The notes: generated from the letters alone by a model not told the origin. DNA of 31,956 nt from CAYJAZ01 sp964369165 (GCA_964369165.1 CAYJFE010000021.1:1-31956); one strand, 5' to 3'; shown: positions 1 through 7,335, numbered from the stretch's first letter. Translations and numbers: made by a program.

Positions 1-33
1 ACAAACTTTTTATATTTTAGATAGTTAATAAAA

Positions 34-60
34 AAAACTACTGATCAACTCAGTAGTTTT
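34..60. terminator. Bidirectional intrinsic terminator after dapB
   Basis: A perfect 11-bp inverted repeat (34-44 against 50-60, arm AAAACTACTGA) closes a 5-base loop. It is flanked by an A run on the left and a T-rich run on the right, so it can end transcription in either direction. On the minus strand it lies about 25 bases past the dapB stop; on the plus strand it could serve a gene left of the window. Confidence 0.8.
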
Positions 61-83
61 TATTTTAATTTTTTATTTGTTAT

Positions 84-869
84 TTATGCCAGTACGTCAT
101 TCATATCATACAACTTGCCGCATTCTTGATTGCCTATCCATAATGCTGCTCTTAGTGCGCCTTGGGCAAAGTTTTCACGAGAATGCGCTTGATGTGTCAC
201 TTCAATACGTTCGCCAGGTCCCATAAAATACATTGTATGCACGCCCACAACATCGCCTCCGCGTATTGTTTGCACGCCAATTTCATTCTTTGGCCTTTCG
301 CCAATTATACCTTCTCTATGGTAATTTGCTACTTCTGGCAAATCCCAACCTTTGGCTTCTGCAAGGCATTCGGCAAGTCTAATTGCAGTTCCGCTTGGCG
401 AATCTTTCTTTTTATTATGGTGAAGTTCAACCATTTCAACATCATAGGCTTCGCCTAATAATTTTGTGAGCTCTGGCAAAATTTTCAAAAGTACATTCAC
501 ACCAACACTCATATTTGGCGAAAGAAAAACTTTATTTGTTTTTGCGTATTCGGCTAAAATCATCTTCTCTTCATCGTTAATACCAGTAGTGCCAATGATA
601 TGAGCTATTTTATATTTTTCTGCAATTTTAGATACTTGCATTGTATTTTCAGGTGAAGTAAAATCAATCACCACAGCATTTTGATTAGCAAATGCACTAA
701 AAGCTTCTTCCACATCTGAAAAAATAGGGCATGATAAAGAAGCAAGTTTTTCAAGTTGTGAAGGTCTATCGAGTGCCGCAACTAATTCAAGCTGTTGATT
801 TTCCATGATAAGATTTATAATAGTCGCACCCATTCTGCCGCTTGCGCCAGCAACAATCACTTTTTGCAT
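84..869 (-). CDS. dapB: 4-hydroxy-tetrahydrodipicolinate reductase DapB
   Basis: This enzyme carries out the NAD(P)H-dependent reduction of 4-hydroxy-tetrahydrodipicolinate in the diaminopimelate/lysine pathway. It is cytoplasmic and supplies meso-DAP for peptidoglycan. The 261-residue length is normal for the family. The N-terminal Rossmann dinucleotide loop GASGRMG is at residues 8-14, and GTTG follows at 93-96. The signature from about E148 to T160 (ELHHNKKKDSPSGT) holds the catalytic His/Lys residues and the substrate-binding SGT. The start ATG has a good Shine-Dalgarno (AGGAAG) six bases upstream on the minus strand. It is the last gene of a minus-strand set behind the penicillin-binding protein (41-base gap) and is followed by a strong terminator. 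Placing a DAP-forming enzyme beside a peptidoglycan synthase is functionally coherent. Confidence 0.96.
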   Translation of the reverse strand: MQKVIVAGASGRMGATIINLIMENQQLELVAALDRPSQLEKLASLSCPIFSDVEEAFSAFANQNAVVIDFTSPENTMQVSKIAEKYKIAHIIGTTGINDEEKMILAEYAKTNKVFLSPNMSVGVNVLLKILPELTKLLGEAYDVEMVELHHNKKKDSPSGTAIRLAECLAEAKGWDLPEVANYHREGIIGERPKNEIGVQTIRGGDVVGVHTMYFMGPGERIEVTHQAHSRENFAQGALRAALWIGNQECGKLYDMNDVLA

Positions 870-910
870 AAGTCTTCCTTTTATATAATTAGTTGAATTA
901 ATAGAAAATT

Positions 911-3796
911 TTAAAATAGTTGCTTGAGCAAATCCTCACCCTCTGTCACCCCATTTCCTTCAGAATCAAGGGCATTTACAGAAGTATAGGGGCTTGTTCC
1001 TAAAACAAAAGGAACATAAGTGCCATCGTATTCAAACATTTCTATACCCTCAGGAATTTCAAAAAAATCAGGAGGATACAACTCAAAAGCTTTCTCGGCA
1101 TACATTTTATAAATCGGCAAAGCAGCGCGTGAACCTGTTTCGCCTCTGCCCATGGATTCTGGCAAATCATAACCAATATAGGTTGCCGAAACAAGATTTG
1201 GAGTAATCCCCACAAACCAAGCGTCCATTTCATCGTTTGTTGTGCCAGTTTTTCCGCCTTGTGGCCTGTCTAGAGCCTTAAGCGGAGTCGCCGTACCTCT
1301 GATGACAACTTGTTCAAGCATAGCTGACATCAAATAGCCATTTTGCGGGCTAATACCTTGTATATGTGTGTTTTCATTTGTATAAATAGTATTTCCATAA
1401 GTGCCTTGAATGGAAGTAATGAAACGTGGTTGGCTTACTTTTCCTACATTCGCAAAGGCTGTGTAGGCCTGCGCCATATCCATAGGGGTTACCTCTATTG
1501 CGCCTAATGAAGCGGCTAAAGCTGGTTCCATTCTGCCATCAAGACCTAAATCTCTGGCCCTTTGCAAGACGCTTTCTATGCCAATTTCTTGAGCAACTCG
1601 CACAGTAGAAAGGTTTCGTGAGCGCGCTAAGGCTGTCATTAAAGTCATTTGGCCGTCAAAGTCAGGATCAAAGTTTGATGGACGCCACACTTCTTTTGTC
1701 CAAGGATCTATATAGAGAATTGGCGCGTCTAAAACTTGTGATACAAGGGTAAAGCCTTGATCTAAAGCGGCTGAATAAACTATTGGTTTGAAGGCTGAAC
1801 CAGGTTGTCTTTTTGCTTGAGTTGCACGGTTAAAGTGGCTTTCTTCAAGACCAAAAGCATAACCTCCAACCATAGCGACAACATCTGAACTTTGTGGCTC
1901 AATAGACACCAAAGCTCCTTGGACTCTCGGTTTTTGCTCAAGAGCAAGTGGAATTGCTTGCTCAACAGTATATTCGCCAAGTAAAAGATTGCCTGTATGC
2001 ATAGCATCATTTTCTATTTCATTTTCAGGCACTTGCGCTTCTGTAAAATTTTCTTCAAGCTTTTTCGCTTCAGCTTCTTCTCTTTCTTTTATTGACTGCG
2101 CAGAGGGATTGAAGCGTGTGAAGACAACATCGCCAGCTTTGAGAACTTTTGTGGCATCAGTAACATTTTTTGAATCATCATAACCTGTTACCTTCTTATT
2201 TGGTTTTCTTGCCCAGCCCATAGTATCAACTGAAATATAGCCACTATAGCCATTTCCAAGCTGAACTTGCGCACCTTTTTTTTCTACATCAGTAACAAGA
2301 GCAAGCACCCAAGCATTATTCTCTAAATCCTTCAATTCAAAGTCTTTTTCTGCTAAATAGGAGTCAAAAGAAGTGGATTCAATCACTTCAACTGGTCCGC
2401 TAAAGCCATGTCTTTTCGAAGCATTTTCAAGGCCTTTTCTGAGTGCGTCTTCTGCCATTTGCTGTAAAACAGGGTCCATGGCTGTGTGCACGGTAAGACC
2501 AAGCTCCATAACGGCTTGTTCACCATAAATTCCATAGTCAAGGCCAAGGGCTTTTGCGCTGTCTTCTTGGAATAATGCAACCAACTGACGGCGAACTTCT
2601 TCAAGATACCAACCACTTACACCCTCTGCCCTGTCTGGCATAGATTCAAATACCATAGGTTGATAATAGGCTTCTTCGTATTCAGCATCAGTAATTTTAC
2701 CATCTTCACGCATACGGCCAAGAACATAGACTTGTCTTGAGCGCGCCATTTCAGGATTTCTATAAGGATTATAGCGAGTTGTCGCTGGCAATATACCTGC
2801 GAGTAAGGCAGATTCTGCTATTGTCAAATCTTTGGCATGTTTATTGAAATAATAACGTGCGCCAGCTTCAATGCCGTATGACATTCCGCCCATATGTATT
2901 TGGTTGAGATAAATGGTTAAAATATCCATTTTTGAAAGCTGTCTTTCCAATTTGAAGGACAAAAGAGCTTCCTTAATTTTTCTTGTATACGTACGTTCAG
3001 GAGTGAGCAAAAGTCGCTTCACTACTTGCTGAGTGATGGTACTGCCACCTTGCGAGGCTGTGCCAGAAGAAAAGTTTGCCATAGCGGCACGAGCAATTGC
3101 TATAGGATTTATGCCCTGATGCTCAAAAAATGTTTTATCTTCAGCAGATACAAAAGCTTGAGGAACATAAGCAGGCAAATCAGAAAGAGAAAGCATATAA
3201 CGTTTTTCATTATAGATTTCACCAATTAAAGAGCCATCTCTTGCCAAAATTACTGTGGTTTGCGGAGGACGAAAATCTGCAACCTTTGTTATGCTTGGTA
3301 AATCCTTAGAAATATATGTGATAAAACCATATACTCCGGCGCCAACTACAACAATTGTCACAAAAATAAGCCAGGAAATAAATTTTATAAAAGTAAAAAA
3401 GAAGCTCTTTTTCTTTTTAGGCTCTTTGGTGCTTTTTTGTTCAGATTCTTCCTCTTTATCAGTTGTATCTGAACTATTTTGGCTTACTTGACTCATTTCA
3501 AGTCTTTCAATTTTTTCTTTTGGCTTTTCAACAATAGCGTCTATGGGCGCTTCCATAGGTTCGTCCATAGCTTCGTTCATAAGGTTTTCATTATTTTGAG
3601 CTTGTTCAGCTTCATTTTCGACAAGCTCTTCACCAAAAGGAGCTCTTTCGTCGCTTTCTGAGGTAAGTGGAGTTGCAGCATTTTCTACAGAAGCTTGAGC
3701 GTCATCATTTTTAACAGAAGCTTGAACTTCTTCGGACACAAGGTGAGAAGTGTTTGTATTTTCTTCTTTTTGTATTAATTCTTTATCATTCGTCAT
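911..3796 (-). CDS. mrcA: Bifunctional class A penicillin-binding protein (PBP1A type)
   Basis: This is an inner-membrane peptidoglycan synthase with glycosyltransferase (GT51) and transpeptidase domains. Residues 1-130 form a very acidic, Glu/Asp/Asn-rich cytoplasmic tail, followed by a lysine cluster (127-130) and one transmembrane helix at about 131-162. The GT51 domain shows EDKTFFEHQG (219-228, with the catalytic Glu) and GGSTITQQ (250-257). A beta-rich insert at about 490-600 resembles the PBP1A OB-like domain. The transpeptidase motifs are complete: SAFK (667-670, acylated Ser667), SRN (726-728) and KTGTT (849-853). At 961 residues it is longer than a usual PBP1A, mainly because of the N-terminal tail. 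It lies 49 bases after gatB and 41 before dapB and was probably cotranscribed with them. The Shine-Dalgarno (AAAGA) is modest. The mrcA symbol is by domain architecture only; ponA would be equivalent. Confidence 0.94.
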   Translation of the reverse strand: MTNDKELIQKEENTNTSHLVSEEVQASVKNDDAQASVENAATPLTSESDERAPFGEELVENEAEQAQNNENLMNEAMDEPMEAPIDAIVEKPKEKIERLEMSQVSQNSSDTTDKEEESEQKSTKEPKKKKSFFFTFIKFISWLIFVTIVVVGAGVYGFITYISKDLPSITKVADFRPPQTTVILARDGSLIGEIYNEKRYMLSLSDLPAYVPQAFVSAEDKTFFEHQGINPIAIARAAMANFSSGTASQGGSTITQQVVKRLLLTPERTYTRKIKEALLSFKLERQLSKMDILTIYLNQIHMGGMSYGIEAGARYYFNKHAKDLTIAESALLAGILPATTRYNPYRNPEMARSRQVYVLGRMREDGKITDAEYEEAYYQPMVFESMPDRAEGVSGWYLEEVRRQLVALFQEDSAKALGLDYGIYGEQAVMELGLTVHTAMDPVLQQMAEDALRKGLENASKRHGFSGPVEVIESTSFDSYLAEKDFELKDLENNAWVLALVTDVEKKGAQVQLGNGYSGYISVDTMGWARKPNKKVTGYDDSKNVTDATKVLKAGDVVFTRFNPSAQSIKEREEAEAKKLEENFTEAQVPENEIENDAMHTGNLLLGEYTVEQAIPLALEQKPRVQGALVSIEPQSSDVVAMVGGYAFGLEESHFNRATQAKRQPGSAFKPIVYSAALDQGFTLVSQVLDAPILYIDPWTKEVWRPSNFDPDFDGQMTLMTALARSRNLSTVRVAQEIGIESVLQRARDLGLDGRMEPALAASLGAIEVTPMDMAQAYTAFANVGKVSQPRFITSIQGTYGNTIYTNENTHIQGISPQNGYLMSAMLEQVVIRGTATPLKALDRPQGGKTGTTNDEMDAWFVGITPNLVSATYIGYDLPESMGRGETGSRAALPIYKMYAEKAFELYPPDFFEIPEGIEMFEYDGTYVPFVLGTSPYTSVNALDSEGNGVTEGEDLLKQLF

Positions 3797-3845
3797 AATG
3801 TATCTTTAATATAAATTGTATTTGCCCTAGGATGAGGCGTATAAT

Positions 3846-5276
3846 TTATTGCATAAGTCGTGCCAATGCTTTATTCACAAGAGAAGGATTTGCTTTGCCA
3901 GCCATTTTTTTCATCACTTGGCCAACGAAAAATCCTTGAAGTTTTGTTTTGCCTGCTTTATATTCAGCCACTTCTGTTGGGTTTGCTTCCATAATTTCAA
4001 GTAAAACGGCATCAATTTCTGAAGTATCAGAAACTTGCACAAGGCCTTTTTCTTCCACATAAGCCTTTGGCATAATGTCACCTTCAAAAATGACAGGGAA
4101 GATATCACTCGCAATTGTAGGCGAAATCATGTCATCATCTACAATTTTTGCCAATTCTGCCAGAGCTTTAGCGGAAAGAGGAATTTGAGAACTTTGCAAT
4201 TGTCGCGCATTCAACTCACGCATGAGCATACCTTGAATAAAGCTTGACAAACGCTTAGGATTATTATGCAAAACTAAAGCTTCTTCAAAAAGAGTTTTCA
4301 AATTTTTATCAGAAGATAATCTTTCTGCATCGTCATTTGAAAGCTTATATTCTTTCATATAGCGCTCTTTACAGTGTGCAGGTAATTCGTCTTGTGTGGC
4401 TATCCAATGCTCTAATTCTTCTTGAGAAAAAGTGAGGGGAAGCAAATCAGGATCTGGAAAATAGCGATAATCTTGCGCTTCTTCTTTAGAGCGCATGGTA
4501 ACAGTGCGATTTTTATCAACATCATACAATCTTGTTTCTTGAACAATAGTTCCACCGTCAAGCAAGATATCTTCTTGTCTTTCGATTTCGCATTCGATAG
4601 CTTTTTGTATATTTCTAAAAGAATTGAGGTTTTTCAATTCAGTTCTTGTGCCAAACTCTTCTTGCCCAAAGGGACGCAAAGAAATATTAGCATCGCAACG
4701 GAAATTACCTTCTTCCATATTACCATCGCAAAGCCCAAGGCCAACAACTATGGCATACAAAGCTTTGAGGTAAGCAATTGCTTCCTCGCTTGAACGCATA
4801 TCTGGTTCGCTCACAACTTCGCAAAGAGGCGTGCCTGCTCTATTTAAATCAACAAAACTTTTAGGTTCTGCAGAAGAATGTATGTTTTTGCCTGCATCAT
4901 TTTCAAGATGAATGCGAGTAATGCCAAGCTTTTTCAAACCTTTAGAGGTTTCCACTTCCAAAAAGCCTTCTGTGCATATAGGTTTTTCAAATTGAGAAAT
5001 TTGATAACCGCTAGGTAAATCAGGATAAAAATAGTTTTTACGCGCAAAAGTCGAATGGTTATTGATAGAGCAAGAAGTGGCTAAGCCCATACGTACAGCG
5101 TATTCGATAGCTTTTTTATTGACACTTGGCAAAACCCCTGGCATTCCAGAACAAATTTCACATACTTGCGTATTTGCTTCCATGCCAAAAGCTCTTTGAC
5201 AAGAGCAAAATAGCTTTGTTTTTGTGGCAAGTTGCACGTGCACTTCTAATCCGATTACTACTTCAAATTCACGCAT
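3846..5276 (-). CDS. gatB: Asp-tRNA(Asn)/Glu-tRNA(Gln) amidotransferase subunit B
   Basis: GatB is the kinase/tRNA-binding subunit of the GatCAB complex, which amidates misacylated Glu-tRNA(Gln) or Asp-tRNA(Asn). The N-terminus has the GatB signature VIGLEVHVQL (about 8-17). A zinc-type four-cysteine set follows at C24, C26, C39 and C42. The conserved stretch near LPSGYQISQFEKPI lies in the cradle domain, and the C-terminal YqeY-like tail ends around FVGQVMKKMAGKANP. The length of 476 residues is standard. The start is preceded by a G-rich Shine-Dalgarno and by a clear minus-strand promoter (5306-5334). No gatA or gatC is nearby, so the other subunits must be encoded elsewhere. It heads the gatB-PBP1A-dapB unit. 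Confidence 0.96.
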   Translation of the reverse strand: MREFEVVIGLEVHVQLATKTKLFCSCQRAFGMEANTQVCEICSGMPGVLPSVNKKAIEYAVRMGLATSCSINNHSTFARKNYFYPDLPSGYQISQFEKPICTEGFLEVETSKGLKKLGITRIHLENDAGKNIHSSAEPKSFVDLNRAGTPLCEVVSEPDMRSSEEAIAYLKALYAIVVGLGLCDGNMEEGNFRCDANISLRPFGQEEFGTRTELKNLNSFRNIQKAIECEIERQEDILLDGGTIVQETRLYDVDKNRTVTMRSKEEAQDYRYFPDPDLLPLTFSQEELEHWIATQDELPAHCKERYMKEYKLSNDDAERLSSDKNLKTLFEEALVLHNNPKRLSSFIQGMLMRELNARQLQSSQIPLSAKALAELAKIVDDDMISPTIASDIFPVIFEGDIMPKAYVEEKGLVQVSDTSEIDAVLLEIMEANPTEVAEYKAGKTKLQGFFVGQVMKKMAGKANPSLVNKALARLMQ

Positions 5277-5305
5277 ATAAACCCCATCGTTTTAAAATAA
5301 TGTTC

Positions 5306-5334
5306 TTTATAGCAGTATTTAACTGGCATTGCAA
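5306..5334 (-). promoter_or_regulatory. Predicted sigma-70 promoter of gatB
   Basis: Read on the minus strand: -35 TTGCAA (5329-5334), a 17-base spacer, and -10 TATAAA (5306-5311), with the start of transcription expected near 5299, about 23 bases before the gatB ATG. The same CTTGCAA -35 occurs before the usp gene and rpsU. Confidence 0.6.
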
Positions 5335-5358
5335 GTAAAGAATAATGTGTCAAAAAAG

Positions 5359-5379
5359 TTTGATTATATCAAATGATAT
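5359..5379. promoter_or_regulatory. Overlapping palindromes, possible operator upstream of usp
   Basis: Two perfect overlapping inverted repeats are visible: TTTGAT-TAT-ATCAAA (5359-5373) and ATATCA-AA-TGATAT (5366-5379). They sit 19-39 bases upstream of the usp -35 box, a usual activator position. The half-site TTGAT resembles those of FNR/CRP-family regulators, but the spacer is 3 bases rather than the 4 of a classical FNR site. Which regulator binds, if any, cannot be told from the sequence. Confidence 0.3.
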
Positions 5380-5397
5380 TTTTTTCACTATTTAGAC

Positions 5398-5427
5398 TTG
5401 CAATTTTTAAATATCTCTGTATATTAT
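5398..5427 (+). promoter_or_regulatory. Predicted promoter of the universal stress protein gene
   Basis: -35 TTGCAA (5398-5403), an 18-base spacer, and -10 TATTAT (5422-5427). The expected transcript starts near 5434, leaving about 40 bases before the ATG at 5474. Confidence 0.5.
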
Positions 5428-5473
5428 ACTTAGGTTTCTGAATAATATCATTAATGTCTTGAAGGAGAAATGT

Positions 5474-5941
5474 ATGTCAGTTTTTAAATCGATTATTTGT
5501 TCTATCAGTATCAATGAGAACAGTGAGGACATTGTTTACTACACTCGTGAACTTGCCAAAGCGCACAATGCAAAAATTTATGTTGTGCACTCACTGCCTT
5601 CTATGGATCATTTACGTCAATTCATGTCCGATTCATCTGTAGCTGATGATTTGGTTACAGGCGCAAAAGACAAAGGTCTTGCTTATGCCAAAGAATTTAG
5701 TGAAAAGAATTTTGCAGGCTTAGAAACAGAAGCTCTCTGCATCGATGGTGATGTAGCGCATAAATTGATGGACTTAGTTGACAAATATTGCGCTGACCTT
5801 GTTGTTATAGGCAGTCTATCAACAAAAGGCTTTTTCAGCTTCCTCCACACAAAAGCTCCACAAGCTATTTTAGGGCAAACTCGCGTTCCTGTTATGGTTA
5901 TTCCTAATGAACTTGACATGGATTGCGTTCCTAAAGACTAA
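5474..5941 (+). CDS. Universal stress protein, UspA family
   Basis: This is a 155-residue single-domain UspA-fold cytoplasmic protein. It starts with the typical first strand (SVFKSIICSIS) and has the family's later strand-turn DLVVIGSLSTKG near residues 111-122, then a final strand VPVMVIP. The ATP-binding pattern G-x2-G-x9-G-(S/T) is only partly kept: the GS and the KG are there, but the third glycine and its Ser are replaced around TKAPQ. Nucleotide binding is therefore uncertain. The ATG at 5474 was preferred to an upstream in-frame TTG (5459) because GGAG at 5464-5467 lies inside that longer frame and is well spaced from the ATG. It has its own promoter and a terminator-like hairpin, so it is probably monocistronic. 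The client or signal is unknown. Confidence 0.85.
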   Translation: MSVFKSIICSISINENSEDIVYYTRELAKAHNAKIYVVHSLPSMDHLRQFMSDSSVADDLVTGAKDKGLAYAKEFSEKNFAGLETEALCIDGDVAHKLMDLVDKYCADLVVIGSLSTKGFFSFLHTKAPQAILGQTRVPVMVIPNELDMDCVPKD

Positions 5942-5943
5942 TT

Positions 5944-5980
5944 GAGCAAATAAGTAGCTGTTGCTCTTATTTTGTTTGCA
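5944..5980 (+). terminator. Putative terminator of the usp gene
   Basis: A six-base-pair stem, GAGCAA (5944-5949) with TTGCTC (5961-5966), is followed by a T-rich tail (TTATTTTGTTT). It begins three bases after the stop codon. The stem is short, so efficiency may be modest. Confidence 0.45.
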
Positions 5981-5990
5981 TTTTTGCACT

Positions 5991-6040
5991 TAAAAACGGT
6001 ATTTTTTGTTTAAAAATTATACAAAAGATTACCGTTTTTA
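5991..6040. repeat. Long imperfect hairpin in the usp-grx gap
   Basis: An 11-bp perfect outer stem (5991-6001 with 6030-6040, core AAAAACGGTA) encloses a second 6-bp stem (6004-6009 with 6021-6026). No T run follows on the plus strand, so a simple terminator is not the obvious reading. It could be a processed RNA structure, a small RNA element or a regulator site ahead of the Grx/FTR pair. Confidence 0.4.
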
Positions 6041-6136
6041 AGGCTTTAATAAGTATTTGCATTTCTCTAAAAAGAGAGATATATTAGCAAGGTCTTATTT
6101 ATTTGCCTTTTAAACTTTAGATATACGGAGAATGCA

Positions 6137-6613
6137 GTGGAAATTAACCTTTTTATGATTATAGTGCTTATAGTTATTGCTTTAGCGGTTATCTTTGTCC
6201 TTATGCCAAAAAACAAAGCAAAACAAAAAGAAGAAGCAGCTAAGAAAAAAGAAATAGTAGAAAAATCAGAAGCAGAAAAAATCCAAGAACTTCTTGAAAA
6301 ATTGCCCGAAAATCTTCAAGAAATGTATGCATGGGCTACAGATCCTAGCGTTCGCACGATGCCTGTTTTATTTGCTTTAGTCACTTGCCAGCATTGCATA
6401 AGAACACAAAAATTTCTCAAAGAAAATGCCATCGACTATAAACTCATACACGTTGATTTATACGATAGCGTGCTAAGAAAATCAATTATGGATAAATTGA
6501 AAGAGTATAACGAAAGAGGCTCTTTCCCTACTTTTATAATGCCATCTGGCAAAACGGTTGTCGGTTTTCGTGAACATCTTTTAAGAGAGGCTATCAATAA
6601 TGAACCAAAATGA
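6137..6613 (+). CDS. Membrane-anchored glutaredoxin/thioredoxin-fold protein
   Basis: This 158-residue protein has three parts. An N-terminal transmembrane helix is at about 5-23. A charged Lys/Glu-rich helix, probably coiled-coil, is at about 24-55. A glutaredoxin-like domain is at about 74-155. The redox motif CQHC is C84-C87, and the cis-proline that faces it in this fold is P131 (SFPTF). The charge after the helix (PKNKAKQKE) suggests the redox domain is cytoplasmic. Translation starts at GTG 6137, supported by GGAG at 6127-6130. The gene overlaps the FTR-like gene by 14 bases, so the two are translationally coupled. The overlap suggests this protein is the thiol partner reduced by that protein. 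Substrates are unknown. Confidence 0.8.
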   Translation: MEINLFMIIVLIVIALAVIFVLMPKNKAKQKEEAAKKKEIVEKSEAEKIQELLEKLPENLQEMYAWATDPSVRTMPVLFALVTCQHCIRTQKFLKENAIDYKLIHVDLYDSVLRKSIMDKLKEYNERGSFPTFIMPSGKTVVGFREHLLREAINNEPK

Positions 6614-6926
6614 AGTCATTGATTATCTAAAATCCTTTGAAAAAGACGGCTTTTATCTTCATGCAGATCAAGAACAAGTGGAAAACACAGTCAAAAGTCT
6701 TTTAGCAAACCAAGAAAAATACGGCCACTTAGCTTGCCCATGCCGTCTTGCAACTGGTGACATGGCTGATGATGAAGATATTATCTGCCCTTGTATCTAT
6801 TGTAAAGATGATATAGAAGAATTTGGCTCCTGTTATTGCCTTTTGCTTGTCAAAGAAACTTTTAAAGACGACCCAACCTTCTTTCCAGATATCGACGACA
6901 GAAGACCGCCTGAAAAAGTGAAGTAA
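6600..6926 (+). CDS. Ferredoxin:thioredoxin reductase catalytic-type iron-sulfur protein
   Basis: This 108-residue protein belongs to the ferredoxin:thioredoxin reductase beta (catalytic) family. That family uses a [4Fe-4S] cluster next to a redox disulfide to pass electrons from ferredoxin to thioredoxin-like partners. The cysteine pattern is CPC (C46, C48), 14 residues, CPC (C63, C65), 12 residues, CYC (C78, C80), with one additional Cys (C68). The plant/cyanobacterial enzyme has spacings of 16 and 8, so this is the anaerobe-type variant. All six family cysteines are present. No variable (alpha) subunit is seen nearby. The ATG lies inside the end of the Grx-like gene, which suggests they work together. 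A hairpin follows at 6936-6964. Confidence 0.85.
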   Translation: MNQNEVIDYLKSFEKDGFYLHADQEQVENTVKSLLANQEKYGHLACPCRLATGDMADDEDIICPCIYCKDDIEEFGSCYCLLLVKETFKDDPTFFPDIDDRRPPEKVK

Positions 6927-6935
6927 TTTATTCGA

Positions 6936-6964
6936 GGGGCTAGACTTTTGTAGATTCTAGCCTC
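6936..6964 (+). terminator. Stem-loop after the Grx/FTR pair
   Basis: A 7-bp perfect stem (6938-6944 with 6956-6962, GGCTAGA/TCTAGCC) is extended by a G-T wobble and a G-C pair, with an 11-base loop. It begins 10 bases after the stop codon. No T run follows, so it is either a factor-dependent or weak terminator, or an mRNA-stabilising 3' end. Confidence 0.4.
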
Positions 6965-6984
6965 ACAAAAAAATTAAATTTAAC

Positions 6985-7018
6985 ACAGAAAAAGCTTGCA
7001 ATTTTTAATTTTTTCTGT
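6985..7018. repeat. Inverted repeat spanning the rpsU -35 region
   Basis: ACAGAAAAA (6985-6993) is exactly mirrored by TTTTTCTGT (7010-7018), around a 16-base centre that contains the rpsU -35 box. The right arm carries a T run and could help end upstream transcripts; it could also be a protein-binding site over the promoter. Confidence 0.35.
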
Positions 7019-7023
7019 ATTCT
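6996..7023 (+). promoter_or_regulatory. Predicted promoter of rpsU
   Basis: -35 TTGCAA (6996-7001), a 16-base spacer, and -10 TATTCT (7018-7023). The transcript would start near 7030 and leave a roughly 70-base leader before the S21 start codon. The 13 bases CTTGCAATTTTTA match the corresponding part of the usp promoter. Confidence 0.5.
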
Positions 7024-7098
7024 TCTTTCTTCGGATTAACTCTGTCCGCTGTGCTTCAATTAATTAAGCACAAATTATACAAAGAGGGGGTGATTTTA

Positions 7099-7302
7099 AT
7101 GCCAGGAGTATTTCTAACAGAAGATGATTACAACTTCGATATTGCCCTCCGTCGTTTCAAAAAACAAGTGGAGAAAGCAGGTGTTCTTTCAGAAATGAAA
7201 AAACGTCAACATTACGAAAAACCAAGTGTTATGCGTAAAAAGAAAAAAGCTGCTGCTCGTAAACGCTTGTTGAAAAAAATGCGCAAAAGCAATCAAGGTT
7301 AA
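7099..7302 (+). CDS. rpsU: 30S ribosomal protein S21
   Basis: S21 is a small, very basic protein of the 30S subunit, needed for efficient initiation. This copy has 67 residues. It starts MPGVFLTEDDYNFD, then the conserved core ALRRFKKQVEKAGVLSEMKK, then a Lys/Arg-rich tail (MRKKKKAAARKRLLKK), a form typical of Desulfovibrio S21. The start at 7099 is chosen over an upstream in-frame ATG (7051) because a strong Shine-Dalgarno (GAGGGGGTG, 7084-7092) lies six bases before it and the family begins here. It heads the rpsU-dnaG-rpoD macromolecular-synthesis cluster, although a terminator and mutS2 separate it from dnaG. Confidence 0.95.
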   Translation: MPGVFLTEDDYNFDIALRRFKKQVEKAGVLSEMKKRQHYEKPSVMRKKKKAAARKRLLKKMRKSNQG

Positions 7303-7335
7303 TTTATAACCTCGTTATTTTCAAAACAACACGTT

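Noticed and set aside
4422..4793. 123-codon plus-strand frame opposite gatB
   Set aside because: Antisense shadow of a conserved gatB region, rich in Phe and Ile from complementary codons.
7051..7098. Longer N-terminus for S21 starting at ATG 7051
   Set aside because: The strong Shine-Dalgarno at 7084-7092 would be inside it, and S21 homologues begin at MPG.
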